From contig JAPHTO010000075.1 of NCBI GenBank assembly GCA_026196955.1, positions 1 through 42,916 on the forward strand: DNA of 42,916 nucleotides. Reading direction: 5' to 3'. Origin of the DNA: Colwellia sp. (GTDB lineage: Bacteria; Pseudomonadota; Gammaproteobacteria; Enterobacterales; Alteromonadaceae). Of the stretch, positions 18,349 through 27,766 are shown piece by piece. A program made the position numbers and the translations under genes. Position 1 is the stretch's first letter, and each line of letters opens with the position of its first letter. The notes beneath the pieces are model-generated. The model was not told the origin of the DNA. It was given only the letters and a program-made list of their open reading frames with translations, and searched no databases.

Positions 18349-21183
18349 ATGAAAAATATAGAAGTCAGAGGGGCTAGAACCCATAACCTGAAAAACATTT
18401 CGTTAGAGATCCCTCGCGATAAGCTTGTGGTGATCACAGGTTTATCTGGCTCAGGGAAATCTTCACTGGCTTTTGATACTTTATATGCAGAAGGACAACG
18501 ACGTTATGTTGAGTCACTTTCTGCCTATGCGCGTCAATTTTTATCTTTAATGGAAAAGCCCGATGTAGACCACATCGAAGGTTTATCGCCCGCTATTTCT
18601 ATCGAGCAAAAGTCGACTTCCCATAACCCTCGCTCAACCGTGGGAACTATTACCGAAATTTATGATTATTTACGTTTACTCTACGCGCGTGTTGGTGAGC
18701 CTCGCTGTCCAACCCACAAACAACCCTTAGCAGCACAAACCGTTTCACAAATGGTCGACAAAGTTTTAGCGCTTGATGAAGGCACTAAAGTCATGCTGCT
18801 TGCCCCTGTATTACAAAACCGTAAAGGCGAGCATATTAAGTTGCTAGATAACTTAGCTGCTCAAGGTTTTATCCGCGCCCGTATTGACGGCGAAGTATGC
18901 GATTTATCCGATCCGCCAACATTAGAATTACATAAAAAACATACCATTGAAGTGGTGGTAGATCGCTTGAAAGTGCGCCCTGATATTCAATTACGCTTAT
19001 CAGAGTCTTTTGAAACCACCTTAGGCTTAACCGCTGGTACAGCAAAAGTGGCCTTTATGGATGAGCCAGACAGAGAAGAGCTGCTCTTTTCTGCAAACTT
19101 TGCTTGCCCACATTGCGGCTATAGCATGCAAGAGTTAGAGCCTCGATTATTCTCCTTCAACAACCCTGCGGGTGCCTGTAAAACCTGTGACGGCTTAGGC
19201 ATTGAGCAATTTTTTGACAGTAACCGTATTATCGCCAATGATGAATTAAGCCTTGCCGGTGGCGCCGTTCGCGGCTGGGATAAGCGCAATTTTTATTACT
19301 TTCAAATGCTGCAAGCGCTTGCCGAGCATTATAATTTTGCTGTTGATAAACCCTTTAAAGACTTATCAGAAGAAGCACGTAAAGTGGTGCTTTATGGTAG
19401 CGGTAAGCAAGAAATTGAATTCAAATACATGAACGATCGCGGCGATGTTGTGCTGAGAAATCACCCGTTCGAAGGCATCATTAACAATATGCAACGTCGC
19501 TATAAGGAAACTGAATCCAATGCGGTACGTGAAGAATTAGCAAAATATTTAAATAGCCAACATTGCCCAGATTGTAATGGTAGTCGCTTACGCTTAGAAG
19601 CGCGGAATGTTTTTATTGATGACACGCCACTACCTATTGTTGCAGAATTCGCCATTGCCGATGCACTTGAATTCTTCCAAGGTTTGACATTAACAGGACA
19701 AAAAGCACAAGTAGCAGAAAAAATCTTAAAAGAAATTAATGAACGCTTAGGCTTTTTAGTTAATGTCGGGTTGAACTATTTAAACTTGTCTCGCGGCGCT
19801 AATACCTTATCAGGTGGTGAAGCTCAGCGTATTCGCTTAGCAAGCCAAATAGGCGCCGGCTTAGTTGGTGTTATGTACGTACTTGATGAGCCGTCTATTG
19901 GTTTACATCAACGAGACAATGAACGTTTACTCAACACCTTGATTCATTTACGTGATTTAGGCAATACAGTCATCGTTGTTGAGCACGACGAAGACGCTAT
20001 TCGCGCCGCCGATTTTGTTATCGATATTGGCCCCGGCGCAGGCGTGCACGGTGGTGAAATTATTGCCAAAGGCAGCATGAACGATATTTTAGCGTGTAAA
20101 GACTCACTTACTGGCAAATATCTGTCTGGTGTTGAGAAAATTGACATTCCAACCAAGCGCCATCCGTTTGATAAGAAAAATATTGTTGAGCTAAAAGGCG
20201 CAAATGGTAACAACTTAAAAGAGGTTGATTTAGTTATTCCAAACGGGCTAATGACCTGTATAACCGGCGTTTCTGGCTCAGGTAAATCAACCTTAATTAA
20301 TGACACCTTATATAAGCTTGCACACATTGAGCTCAATGGCGCCACCGTGGATGAGCCTGCGCCGCATAAATCTATTTCAGGTTTAGAACACCTTGATAAA
20401 GTGATCGACATCGACCAAAGCCCAATCGGTAGAACACCTCGGTCAAACCCTGCAACTTACACAGGCATATTTACCGCAATTCGCGATATATTTGCGGCAA
20501 CCCAAGAAGCTAGATCCCGTGGCTATAAACCGGGACGTTTTAGCTTCAATGTTAAAGGTGGGCGCTGTGAAGCATGTCAAGGTGATGGCTTGATCAAGGT
20601 AGAAATGCACTTTTTACCTGATGTTTACGTACCTTGTGATGTTTGTAAATCTAAACGCTACAACCGTGAAACCCTCGAAGTGCTATACAAGGGTAAGAAT
20701 ATTCATGAAACCCTAGACATGACCATTGAAGATGCCTTTGAGTTCTTCAATGCAATTCCAGCAGTAAAACGTAAACTGCAAACCTTACTTGATGTCGGTT
20801 TAGGTTATATCAAATTAGGACAGTCTGCGACGACGCTCTCTGGTGGTGAAGCGCAGCGCGTTAAGCTTTCAAAAGAGCTATCAAAACGTGACACGGGCAA
20901 AACCTTATATATTTTAGATGAGCCAACCACAGGTTTGCATTTTCACGATATTAAGCAGTTACTGCATGTTATCCATCGTTTGCGCGATCATGGTAATACC
21001 CTTGTTGTTATTGAACATAACTTGGATGTTATTAAAACGGCTGACTGGATTGTCGACCTAGGCCCTGAAGGTGGCTCTGGTGGTGGTGAGATTTTAGTTA
21101 CTGGCACACCTGAGCAAGTAGCCCAGCATAAAACCTCACATACGGCGCGTTTTTTAAAACCTTTGCTTGACGGAAGGCATTAA
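18349..21183 (+). CDS. uvrA: Excinuclease ABC subunit A
   Basis: 944 residues against 940 in E. coli, beginning with the conserved [14 protein letters not shown]. It is a tandem ABC ATPase for nucleotide excision repair: UvrA2 finds helix-distorting lesions and loads UvrB. First Walker [10 protein letters not shown] (31-39), zinc modules CPHCGY and CKTCDGLG, first signature [12 protein letters not shown], second Walker [12 protein letters not shown]-terminal zinc module [24 protein letters not shown] in outline, second signature [12 protein letters not shown], and DEPTTGLHF. The gene looks intact. A possible promoter is TTGATC (18281) with CATAAT (18306), spacer 19. No CTGT-N8-ACAG LexA box is seen upstream, so SOS control is not evident. 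The ribosome site is poor. Confidence 0.98.
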   Translation: MKNIEVRGARTHNLKNISLEIPRDKLVVITGLSGSGKSSLAFDTLYAEGQRRYVESLSAYARQFLSLMEKPDVDHIEGLSPAISIEQKSTSHNPRSTVGTITEIYDYLRLLYARVGEPRCPTHKQPLAAQTVSQMVDKVLALDEGTKVMLLAPVLQNRKGEHIKLLDNLAAQGFIRARIDGEVCDLSDPPTLELHKKHTIEVVVDRLKVRPDIQLRLSESFETTLGLTAGTAKVAFMDEPDREELLFSANFACPHCGYSMQELEPRLFSFNNPAGACKTCDGLGIEQFFDSNRIIANDELSLAGGAVRGWDKRNFYYFQMLQALAEHYNFAVDKPFKDLSEEARKVVLYGSGKQEIEFKYMNDRGDVVLRNHPFEGIINNMQRRYKETESNAVREELAKYLNSQHCPDCNGSRLRLEARNVFIDDTPLPIVAEFAIADALEFFQGLTLTGQKAQVAEKILKEINERLGFLVNVGLNYLNLSRGANTLSGGEAQRIRLASQIGAGLVGVMYVLDEPSIGLHQRDNERLLNTLIHLRDLGNTVIVVEHDEDAIRAADFVIDIGPGAGVHGGEIIAKGSMNDILACKDSLTGKYLSGVEKIDIPTKRHPFDKKNIVELKGANGNNLKEVDLVIPNGLMTCITGVSGSGKSTLINDTLYKLAHIELNGATVDEPAPHKSISGLEHLDKVIDIDQSPIGRTPRSNPATYTGIFTAIRDIFAATQEARSRGYKPGRFSFNVKGGRCEACQGDGLIKVEMHFLPDVYVPCDVCKSKRYNRETLEVLYKGKNIHETLDMTIEDAFEFFNAIPAVKRKLQTLLDVGLGYIKLGQSATTLSGGEAQRVKLSKELSKRDTGKTLYILDEPTTGLHFHDIKQLLHVIHRLRDHGNTLVVIEHNLDVIKTADWIVDLGPEGGSGGGEILVTGTPEQVAQHKTSHTARFLKPLLDGRH

Positions 21184-21734
21184 TGGAAAAACAAATCAAG
21201 ATCGAAAACTCATCACGTCTTTCTTACCGATTGCTAGGAAAAGAAGATGCACAAATACTCTGGCAGTTAGATCAAGATCCCGAGGTGATGAAGTTTATCA
21301 ATGGCGGTAAACCAAATAGTATGGAAACAATAAATGACGTTTTCATACCGCGTATGCTCGCTTACTTGAACGCAGAGCAAGGTTGGGGAATTTGGCAGGT
21401 TTGTGATAAAAATACCCAAGAGTATTTTGGCTGGGTATTAGTAAGACCTATGGACTTTTTTACCGACACCCCTAAGCTTGATGATATTGAGCTAGGCTGG
21501 CGTTTTTTCCAAAAATCCTGGGGCAAAGGCTATGCCACCGAAGCTGCAATTGCCATTAAAAATGCCATTGCCAGCCAAACCAATATTCATCATGTGTCTG
21601 CTTTGGCCTATGAAGACAATATTGGCTCTATTGGCGTAATGAAAAAACTCGGCATGGAATTCATCAAAAGGTATGAACATAAAGATCCTATAGGAGACTT
21701 TATGGCGGTGCACTACCAAATGTCAGTAAAATAG
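21183..21734 (+). CDS. GNAT-family N-acetyltransferase (RimJ/RimL type)
   Basis: 183 residues of the Acetyltransf_3 class. SSRLSYRLL near the N-terminus, a central GWRFFQKSWGKGYATEAAIAI stretch with the acetyl-CoA pyrophosphate loop (Q/K-x-x-GKGYA), and NIGSIGVMKKLGMEFIKRY, the family's C-terminal strand-helix. Such enzymes acetylate N-termini or small amines; the substrate cannot be read from sequence. Its ATG overlaps the uvrA stop by one base (TAATG), so it is translated with uvrA, an unusual partner; this may only reflect read-through economy. Confidence 0.85.
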   Translation: MEKQIKIENSSRLSYRLLGKEDAQILWQLDQDPEVMKFINGGKPNSMETINDVFIPRMLAYLNAEQGWGIWQVCDKNTQEYFGWVLVRPMDFFTDTPKLDDIELGWRFFQKSWGKGYATEAAIAIKNAIASQTNIHHVSALAYEDNIGSIGVMKKLGMEFIKRYEHKDPIGDFMAVHYQMSVK

Positions 21735-21867
21735 CTTACTCTGGTTTAAATATTTTTATACATAGCATTATGTACAAAGGATTAAGCCACTGAAAAATAT
21801 AGCTAACACTCAAGGTTACCCGAATAGCCTCATATATCTGCTCGCCTTTACCAGCGGTTTTTGCATT

Positions 21868-22437
21868 ATGGGCGTAGAGCTGCTTGCGGGTCGAATTCTC
21901 GCGCCATTTTTTGGCAGCTCAGTACATATTTGGGGCAGTATTATTACTGTATTTATGCTGAGTTTATCGCTCGGTTATTTGCTAGGAGGCAAGCTTTCAA
22001 CTCACTCAGCTTCCCTCAGCCATTATGGCATTATTTTTATTTTAGCCTCCATTACCCTGCTCCCCATAGCAACGCTAAGCCAGCAGGTTATGGAAGTAAT
22101 TTTCGTTGCTATCGAAGATTCGCGCTATGGCTCTTTAGTGGCGTCAATGTCGCTATTTTTCATACCCACGGTAATTCTAGGTATGCTTTCCCCCTACTCT
22201 GTTCGCTTACTAGTAAAAGAATCAAAACAAAGCGGCCAAGTGGCAGGAAAACTCTATTTCATATCGACTCTTGGCAGCGCGCTAGGCACCATTATCACTT
22301 CTTTTTATTTGGTGTTATGGTTTGATATTAATCTTATTATTTACAGTTTTTGTCTACTACTTGCCTGTTTGGGATTATTTGCCATAATTTGGGTTAAGAG
22401 CCAACAACTGAGCAATACCGCAGGTAGCCATGCTTAA
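21868..22437 (+). CDS. Membrane half of a split spermidine-synthase-like protein
   Basis: 189 residues from the first usable ATG, with about five TM segments. It matches the N-terminal membrane part of the fused MFS/spermidine-synthase-like family: MGVELLAGRILAPFFGSS, GSIITVFMLSLSLGYLLGGKL, LGMLSPYSVRL, and GKLYFISTLGSALGT. In relatives a first TM helix precedes the VELLAGR motif. Here that helix is encoded upstream (SLIYLLAFTSGF at 21826-21861) in the same frame, open back to a TAG at 21763 but with no ATG, GTG or TTG. The true start is probably upstream: CTG at 21790 or ATT at 21781 after an AAGGA, or a frameshift from the ATG at 21770. The stop overlaps the next gene by 8 bases. Function unknown; partner of the following protein. 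Confidence 0.72.
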   Translation: MGVELLAGRILAPFFGSSVHIWGSIITVFMLSLSLGYLLGGKLSTHSASLSHYGIIFILASITLLPIATLSQQVMEVIFVAIEDSRYGSLVASMSLFFIPTVILGMLSPYSVRLLVKESKQSGQVAGKLYFISTLGSALGTIITSFYLVLWFDINLIIYSFCLLLACLGLFAIIWVKSQQLSNTAGSHA

Positions 22438-23338
22438 ACGACCAGCCTATTTATTTCTATATATCATCAGCATATTCTGTGCTGCTATTTCTGCGGCTCA
22501 AGCAAAAGTTATTCATCAAGAAAAGTCTCTCTATCGCAATATTTTAGTGGAAGATGAGGGAGACTTACGTTGTTTAAAATTCAATGTTAAAAGTACTAAA
22601 AGCCAACAAAGTTGCCTTTATAAAAGCCAACCGAAAAAGTTAGTGTTCAATTATACCAAGTTATTAATGAGCGGCTTGTTGCTTAATGCTGAGCCAGAGC
22701 GCATTTTAATTATTGGCTTGGGTGGCGGCACAATGTCAAACACCTTGGCGCAACTTCTCCCTAACAGCCAAATTGATAATATTGAGATAGATGACGCTGT
22801 CATTAATGTTGCGCGCCGCTATTTTGGTTTCCATGAAAATGAGCGGGTAAAAACCTATAATCAAGATGGCCGTATTTTTATCAAGCGGGCATTATTAAAA
22901 AAACAACAATACGATTGGATCATACTTGATGCCTTCAATGGCGATTATATTCCTGAGCATTTATTAACTCAGGAGTTTTTACAAGAGGCTAAGCGTTTAC
23001 TGAGCACTAACGGTATTTTAACCGCTAATACCTTTTCACTGAGTGAGCTTTATGCTCATGAGTCAGCTACCTATAAAGCTGTTTTTGGTGATTTTTATCA
23101 AGTTAAAAATTTAGTGAACAGCAACCGTGTTATTTTAGTTAGCCGTCATGGTTTTACCGAAAATGCTATTCAAAAGCAAAACCTCAAGCAACTTGATGCT
23201 AAGTTGCAAGTCTATAATGTCGATATAAACTCGCTCTATCGCAACATGTATTTAACTCAAGATCACCAAGACTGGCCTGATAATACTCGGGTACTAACAG
23301 ATCAGTTTTCCCCCGCAAACCTATTAAATGTAAATTAA
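22430..23338 (+). CDS. Spermidine-synthase-like Rossmann protein with N-terminal signal/anchor
   Basis: 302 residues. The Rossmann domain (about 60-260) has motif I ILIIGLGGGTMSN, the acidic ribose-binding strand NIEIDDAVI, DGRIFIKR, and LDAFNGDYIPEHLLTQEF in place of the catalytic loop of true SpeE. It is therefore a SpeE-like SAM-fold protein rather than a proven aminopropyltransferase. The N-terminus (about 5-25, ending AAQA) looks like a signal peptide or membrane anchor, odd for an enzyme using SAM. It overlaps the membrane-half gene by 8 bases, so the two are translated together; in many bacteria the two halves are one polypeptide. Function unknown. Confidence 0.82.
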   Translation: MLKRPAYLFLYIISIFCAAISAAQAKVIHQEKSLYRNILVEDEGDLRCLKFNVKSTKSQQSCLYKSQPKKLVFNYTKLLMSGLLLNAEPERILIIGLGGGTMSNTLAQLLPNSQIDNIEIDDAVINVARRYFGFHENERVKTYNQDGRIFIKRALLKKQQYDWIILDAFNGDYIPEHLLTQEFLQEAKRLLSTNGILTANTFSLSELYAHESATYKAVFGDFYQVKNLVNSNRVILVSRHGFTENAIQKQNLKQLDAKLQVYNVDINSLYRNMYLTQDHQDWPDNTRVLTDQFSPANLLNVN

Positions 23339-23428
23339 TCACGAGTTAGGTCTAGGCTAAAGTCTAATAGCAAAAAGTTGTCGACATTTTATACTGATTT
23401 CATTAAATGATTATAAGAGAGGCAACAA

Positions 23429-25324
23429 ATGGGATTCATAGAGCAACAGCAGCAAGCAGCCGACAATACTGAAATGTATTGGAAAGAACAGGCTAAACGA
23501 GTTTCTTGGTTTAAAGCACCAAAAAATATATTGTCGACAAACCAGTACAACTGGACTGACTGGTTTGCTGATGGAGAGTTAAATACCAGCTACTTAGCCT
23601 TGGATTATCATATTGAACAAGGCCGTGGTGATCAGGTTGCCCTCATTTACGACTCTCCCGTTACGAATACAAAACAAAAATTTACCTACCACGAACTTAC
23701 GCAGCTTGTTGCTAAGTTTGCCTATGTGCTACAAGAGCAAGGCGTTGAAAAAGGCGATCGCGTGCTTATTTACATGCCGATGATCCCGCAAGCTGCTGTC
23801 GCTATGCTAGCCTGCGCTCGAATTGGGGCAATACATTCGGTTGTTTTTGGTGGCTTTGCTGCAAAAGAGTTAGCGGTACGCATTAATGATGCTGAGCCAA
23901 AAGTTGTAGTGAGTGCTAGTTGTGGTGTCGAAATTGAGAAAGTTATTCCATACAAACCATTATTAGATCAAGCTATCGAGATTGCCGAACACAAGCCAAG
24001 TAGTTGTATTATCTATCAACGCGAGCAGTTAGGTGCCGATATTGTTATTGGCCGTGATTATAACTGGCAAGCCTTAATGCAAGATGCAAAAGCGATAGCA
24101 CCGGTGCCATTAAAAAGCACAGACCCACTCTATATTTTATATACCTCAGGTACGACTGGAAAACCAAAAGGTGTTGTTCGTGATAATGGCGGCCATGCGG
24201 TGGCTATGCTCTATTCTATGGAAAACATTTATGGCATGAAAGCCGGCGATACCTTTTGGGCTGCTTCTGATGTTGGCTGGGTTGTTGGTCACTCTTACAT
24301 AGTATATGCGCCGCTAATGGCTGGCTGTAGTACTATTTTATATGAAGGTAAACCTATTAAAACCCCTGATGCTGGCGCTTTTTGGCGAGCATGTGAAGAA
24401 TATCAGGTTGATGCACTTTTCAGTGCCCCAACAGCATTTCGTGCCATCGCTAAAGAAGACCCTGATGGCGCACTCATGAAAGAATATGATCTTAGCCAGT
24501 TAAAACGCTTATATCTGGCTGGTGAAAGATTAGATCCTGCCACATACCACTGGTTAAAAGAAAAAACTCAACTGCCTGTTATTGACCACTGGTGGCAAAC
24601 TGAAACAGGTTGGGCAATAGCTAGCACACCTTTTTCTGATGAAAATAATGGTGAATTAATGGCCACTAAAGCAGGCTCTGCTGGATTTCCTGTTCCCGGC
24701 TTTAACGTTGAAATTTTAGATGCCTACGGTAAAGCCCTCCCCGCTAATCAACAAGGCACAGTCGCGATAAAATTGCCTATGCCTCCGGGCTGTTTAGCAA
24801 CTATTTACCAAGACGATGAACGCTTTAAGTCTAGCTATCTATCAACCCATGAAGGTTATTATGTAACAGGTGATGGTGGCTATATTGACGATGCTGGCTA
24901 CCTATTTATTATGGGCAGAACTGATGATGTTATTAATGTTGCTGGCCATAGATTATCAACCGGTGAAATGGAGGAAGTTTTATCTGGCCATAGCGCTGTC
25001 GCAGAATGTGCTGTTATTGGCATCAATGATAAATTAAAAGGTCAGGTTCCCTTTGGCCTAGTCGTAATCAAAAATGGCATCGACGAAAGTGATGACGATT
25101 TAACTCATGCTTTAAAGGGCAAGGTACGTGCAGAGATTGGGGCAATTGCTTCTTTGAAAGGGCTAATTATTGTTGAACGCCTGCCTAAAACACGCTCAGG
25201 AAAAATATTGCGTAAAACGTTGAGGCAGATGATCGATGGTCAGGAAATTGATATCCCTTCAACGATTGATGATCCTCAAGTGTTAGATGAGTTATCACCA
25301 AGGTTAGCAGGAATAACAAGCTAA
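23429..25324 (+). CDS. prpE: Propionyl-CoA synthetase (AMP-forming)
   Basis: 631 residues, near the 628 of Salmonella/E. coli PrpE. It activates propionate to propionyl-CoA with ATP. AMP-binding core LYTSGTTGKPKGVVRDNGGH (237-256; the VRDxGGH continuation is typical of PrpE rather than Acs), WWQTETGWAI, TGDGGYIDDAGYLFIMGRTDDVINVAGHRLSTGEMEE, and the C-terminal catalytic lysine Lys592 in KTRSGKILRK. Start at 23429 with AGAGAGG upstream. No other methylcitrate gene is adjacent, so it stands alone here. Acetate or acrylate use is possible, but family assignment is firm. Confidence 0.88.
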   Translation: MGFIEQQQQAADNTEMYWKEQAKRVSWFKAPKNILSTNQYNWTDWFADGELNTSYLALDYHIEQGRGDQVALIYDSPVTNTKQKFTYHELTQLVAKFAYVLQEQGVEKGDRVLIYMPMIPQAAVAMLACARIGAIHSVVFGGFAAKELAVRINDAEPKVVVSASCGVEIEKVIPYKPLLDQAIEIAEHKPSSCIIYQREQLGADIVIGRDYNWQALMQDAKAIAPVPLKSTDPLYILYTSGTTGKPKGVVRDNGGHAVAMLYSMENIYGMKAGDTFWAASDVGWVVGHSYIVYAPLMAGCSTILYEGKPIKTPDAGAFWRACEEYQVDALFSAPTAFRAIAKEDPDGALMKEYDLSQLKRLYLAGERLDPATYHWLKEKTQLPVIDHWWQTETGWAIASTPFSDENNGELMATKAGSAGFPVPGFNVEILDAYGKALPANQQGTVAIKLPMPPGCLATIYQDDERFKSSYLSTHEGYYVTGDGGYIDDAGYLFIMGRTDDVINVAGHRLSTGEMEEVLSGHSAVAECAVIGINDKLKGQVPFGLVVIKNGIDESDDDLTHALKGKVRAEIGAIASLKGLIIVERLPKTRSGKILRKTLRQMIDGQEIDIPSTIDDPQVLDELSPRLAGITS

Positions 25325-25394
25325 GGTTATTATCAAGCCGCTCCATAATATGGGTTTAAGAAGCGGTTAACGTCTTTCTAATCTATTGCCTATC

Positions 25395-25430
25395 GCACAC
25401 CGCTAGTTGAATATTTAATTAGCGATGTGC
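25395..25430 (+). terminator. Long hairpin between prpE and the histidine kinase
   Basis: Left arm 25395-25408 pairs with right arm 25417-25430: 14 bp with one C-A mismatch and one G-T wobble, 8-nt loop. It is followed by TACTTT, a weak T-tract, and ends 13 bases before the kinase ATG. It could end prpE transcripts about 105 bases after the stop, or sequester the kinase's translation start region. Confidence 0.5.
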
Positions 25431-25443
25431 TACTTTATAAATA

Positions 25444-26808
25444 ATGGATTACAACAAGCAAGCATATTTAAAGCTAACCAAACAGCGAAAACATAAGTTG
25501 TTCATATACTCTATGTTTCTGGCATTACTACTATTGCTGGTAAATATAGTGATGGATTATCTTTTAACAGCGCATATACCGCTTAATGCAGTATTTATCA
25601 TCATTCCTGTACTCGCTTTTTTGTTGGTTAAGCACTTTTTCTCATTCGATCAGGGCATCTATCGAAGCTTCTATCTCATCTTTATTATTGCCACCATTGA
25701 AGCACTCATTAACGCTCGACCAGAGCAAGCAACAACAACTTATTGGGCATATTTAATTATTGTTGTCATCTTTACCTATGAAAACTCCATGAAAAGTGCC
25801 GTTATCATGAACAGCTTAGCTTTTTGTTGCTTGTCTGTTTTAGCTGTACTTGATTACATTTCATTTATCGAATTGCCTTTTAGCCAATTTAACTATTTAA
25901 GCTTTTTAATGATTTATGTGGTGCTTTCTATTTTTGTCTACATCATGGTTAAAAACTTCTCCGACATAGAAGCAATTCTTCATAGGCAGTCTAAAACACT
26001 GCAAGATAATGTCGATGAATTAAATAAGATGCAAAAAAGTTTAATTGAATCTGAAAAAATGGCTGCTCTAGGGGGCTTGGTTGCCGGCATTTCTCACGAA
26101 ATCAATACACCATTAGGCATAGCGTTGACGGCGATAACACACAATCAAGACATGATTGAAAATATCGAACAACACTTGCACGATGAAACTCTAAAACGCA
26201 GCACACTGAAAGAATCAATTGATGCCCAACAGCACGGTTATCGCATCATTTTAAATAACCTTGAACGTGCTAATGACTTGATAAGCCACTTTAAACAAGT
26301 TGCCGTAGATCAAGCCTCTGAAAGTCTAAGAGAAATATATATTCATGAATATATACAAGATATTATTAATTCTATGTATTCTCTAACTCACCAGAAAAAT
26401 ATTCAAGTTCACCTTCAATGTCCCGATAATATTAAAGTGAACACCTATCCCGGCCCTATTTACCAAATCATCAGTAATTTTATCAATAACTCTCTCTTAC
26501 ATGGTTTTGAGCACCAAACAGAAGGCAATATTACTATTTCAGTTACTATCGCTAACAGCAAAGCCACACTTGTTTATTTGGATGATGGTATCGGTATGAG
26601 TCATGAGATATTAACTAAAATCTTCGAACCTTTTGTCACCAGTAAACGTAATCAAGGCGGCAGTGGTTTGGGTATGAATATAGTCTACAACCTAGTAACA
26701 CAAGTATTAGAAGGACAGATGACTTGCCAATCAAGCCCTGGCAACGGCATTGAAATTAGCTTATCTTTCCCCGTAGAAATTTGCAGTACTGGTGCTGATG
26801 CTTCATAG
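25444..26808 (+). CDS. Orphan membrane histidine kinase
   Basis: 454 residues. The N-terminal half has about six TM segments (20-40, 46-64, 72-90, 100-112, 118-137, 150-170) with no extracytoplasmic sensor domain of note. A short coiled coil (~175-205) leads to a dimerisation/phosphoacceptor domain, His218 in GISHEINTPLG. The ATPase domain carries the N box NFINNSLLHGFE, G1 DDGIGMS, F box KIFEPFVTS and G2 GGSGLGMNI. It resembles the SHEINTPL-type kinases often lacking a neighbouring response regulator; none is found here. The stimulus may be in the membrane or sensed by the TM helices. The ATG is preceded by a poor ribosome site and a hairpin. Confidence 0.88.
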   Translation: MDYNKQAYLKLTKQRKHKLFIYSMFLALLLLLVNIVMDYLLTAHIPLNAVFIIIPVLAFLLVKHFFSFDQGIYRSFYLIFIIATIEALINARPEQATTTYWAYLIIVVIFTYENSMKSAVIMNSLAFCCLSVLAVLDYISFIELPFSQFNYLSFLMIYVVLSIFVYIMVKNFSDIEAILHRQSKTLQDNVDELNKMQKSLIESEKMAALGGLVAGISHEINTPLGIALTAITHNQDMIENIEQHLHDETLKRSTLKESIDAQQHGYRIILNNLERANDLISHFKQVAVDQASESLREIYIHEYIQDIINSMYSLTHQKNIQVHLQCPDNIKVNTYPGPIYQIISNFINNSLLHGFEHQTEGNITISVTIANSKATLVYLDDGIGMSHEILTKIFEPFVTSKRNQGGSGLGMNIVYNLVTQVLEGQMTCQSSPGNGIEISLSFPVEICSTGADAS

Positions 26809-26844
26809 CAAAATGAAGTAGCATGCATGGCACTAAATAGAGAG

Positions 26845-27687
26845 TTACTTTTTATTGATTGATAACTTACTTCGTCCCTGCTTTTCTTTTGGCTTAGTCA
26901 CCTGAATAACTGATTTTGACTTTTTATGGCTAACAACATCTTTTGGTGCAACTTTACTCGAGCCAGCCACCGCTTGATTAATTTCTGTCATTTCAGCTTG
27001 AGTTAAATCACGCCATTGTCCGGGTTTTAACGAGCCTAATTCAACATTCATGATACGTGAGCGTTTCAGCTTTTTAACCTCATAGCCTAAATATTCACAC
27101 ATGCGGCGAATTTGACGATTCAGCCCTTGAGTGAGAATAATCGTAAAAACAAAACGACTTCTTACTCTGACAATACAAGGCTTGGTGATAGTGCCTAAAA
27201 TAGGAACACCTCGTGACATACGTTCGATAAAGCGCTCACTGATAGGTTTATCTACCGTAACGATATACTCTTTATCGTGGGCATTTTCAGCCCGTAAAAT
27301 TTTGTTAACAATATCTCCATCACTGGTCAGGAAAATCAAACCTTCTGAGGGTTTATCTAAACGGCCGATAGGAAAAATTCGTGCTTTATGACCTATAGCA
27401 TCAACAATATTGCCACGTACATGCGTTTCTGTCGTACAAGTAATGCCAATAGGTTTATTGTATGCGATATAAATACGATCAGACTTATCTTCACGACTTT
27501 GTGCAATAGCTTTACCGTCAACCATCACAACATCATGAGGGAAAACCTTAGTGCCTAACTCTGGCAGCTTACCATTAATAGTAACTCGTTTTTCTTCAAT
27601 TAATTTATCGGCGCCACGGCGTGAACAAAAACCCGATTCACTAATGAATTTGTTTAAGCGTTTTGCATTTAAGGAATTGTCAGACAT
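26845..27687 (-). CDS. rluF: 23S rRNA pseudouridine(2604) synthase RluF
   Basis: 280 residues. S4 RNA-binding domain at ~9-55 (RLNKFISESGFCSRRGADKLI), then the RsuA/RluF catalytic domain with FPIGRLDKPSEGLIFLT, catalytic Asp111, HDKEYIVTVDKPI, LTQGLNRQIRRMCEYLGYEVKKLKR and RIMNVELG. This is the RluF pattern rather than RluB/RluE. It makes pseudouridine at 2604 (and, in E. coli, a tyrosine-tRNA site) in the cytoplasm. The basic C-terminal tail (~245-280, Lys/Ser rich) is shorter than E. coli's. Divergent from the phosphodiesterase gene. Confidence 0.92.
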   Translation of the reverse strand: MSDNSLNAKRLNKFISESGFCSRRGADKLIEEKRVTINGKLPELGTKVFPHDVVMVDGKAIAQSREDKSDRIYIAYNKPIGITCTTETHVRGNIVDAIGHKARIFPIGRLDKPSEGLIFLTSDGDIVNKILRAENAHDKEYIVTVDKPISERFIERMSRGVPILGTITKPCIVRVRSRFVFTIILTQGLNRQIRRMCEYLGYEVKKLKRSRIMNVELGSLKPGQWRDLTQAEMTEINQAVAGSSKVAPKDVVSHKKSKSVIQVTKPKEKQGRSKLSINKK

Positions 27688-27720
27688 GAAATTATTATAA
27701 GTGCATTTAGTGTGTTTACC

Positions 27721-27751
27721 ATTATACTAAAAACCATGGTTAATGTATCAA
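27721..27751 (-). promoter_or_regulatory. Putative sigma70 promoter for rluF
   Basis: Reading the minus strand, TTGATA (27751-27746) and a perfect TATAAT (27726-27721) lie 34 bases before the rluF ATG. The 19-bp spacer is longer than ideal, so the -35 assignment is tentative. Confidence 0.4.
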
Positions 27752-27766
27752 ACATCTGAGATTGCT

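Noticed and set aside
19944-20411. 155-codon minus-strand frame inside uvrA
   Set aside because: Antisense shadow of a highly conserved gene with no family resemblance.
21861-22325. 154-codon frame overlapping the membrane protein
   Set aside because: TTG-started shadow, rich in His/Phe/Tyr; the overlapping frame matches a known family.
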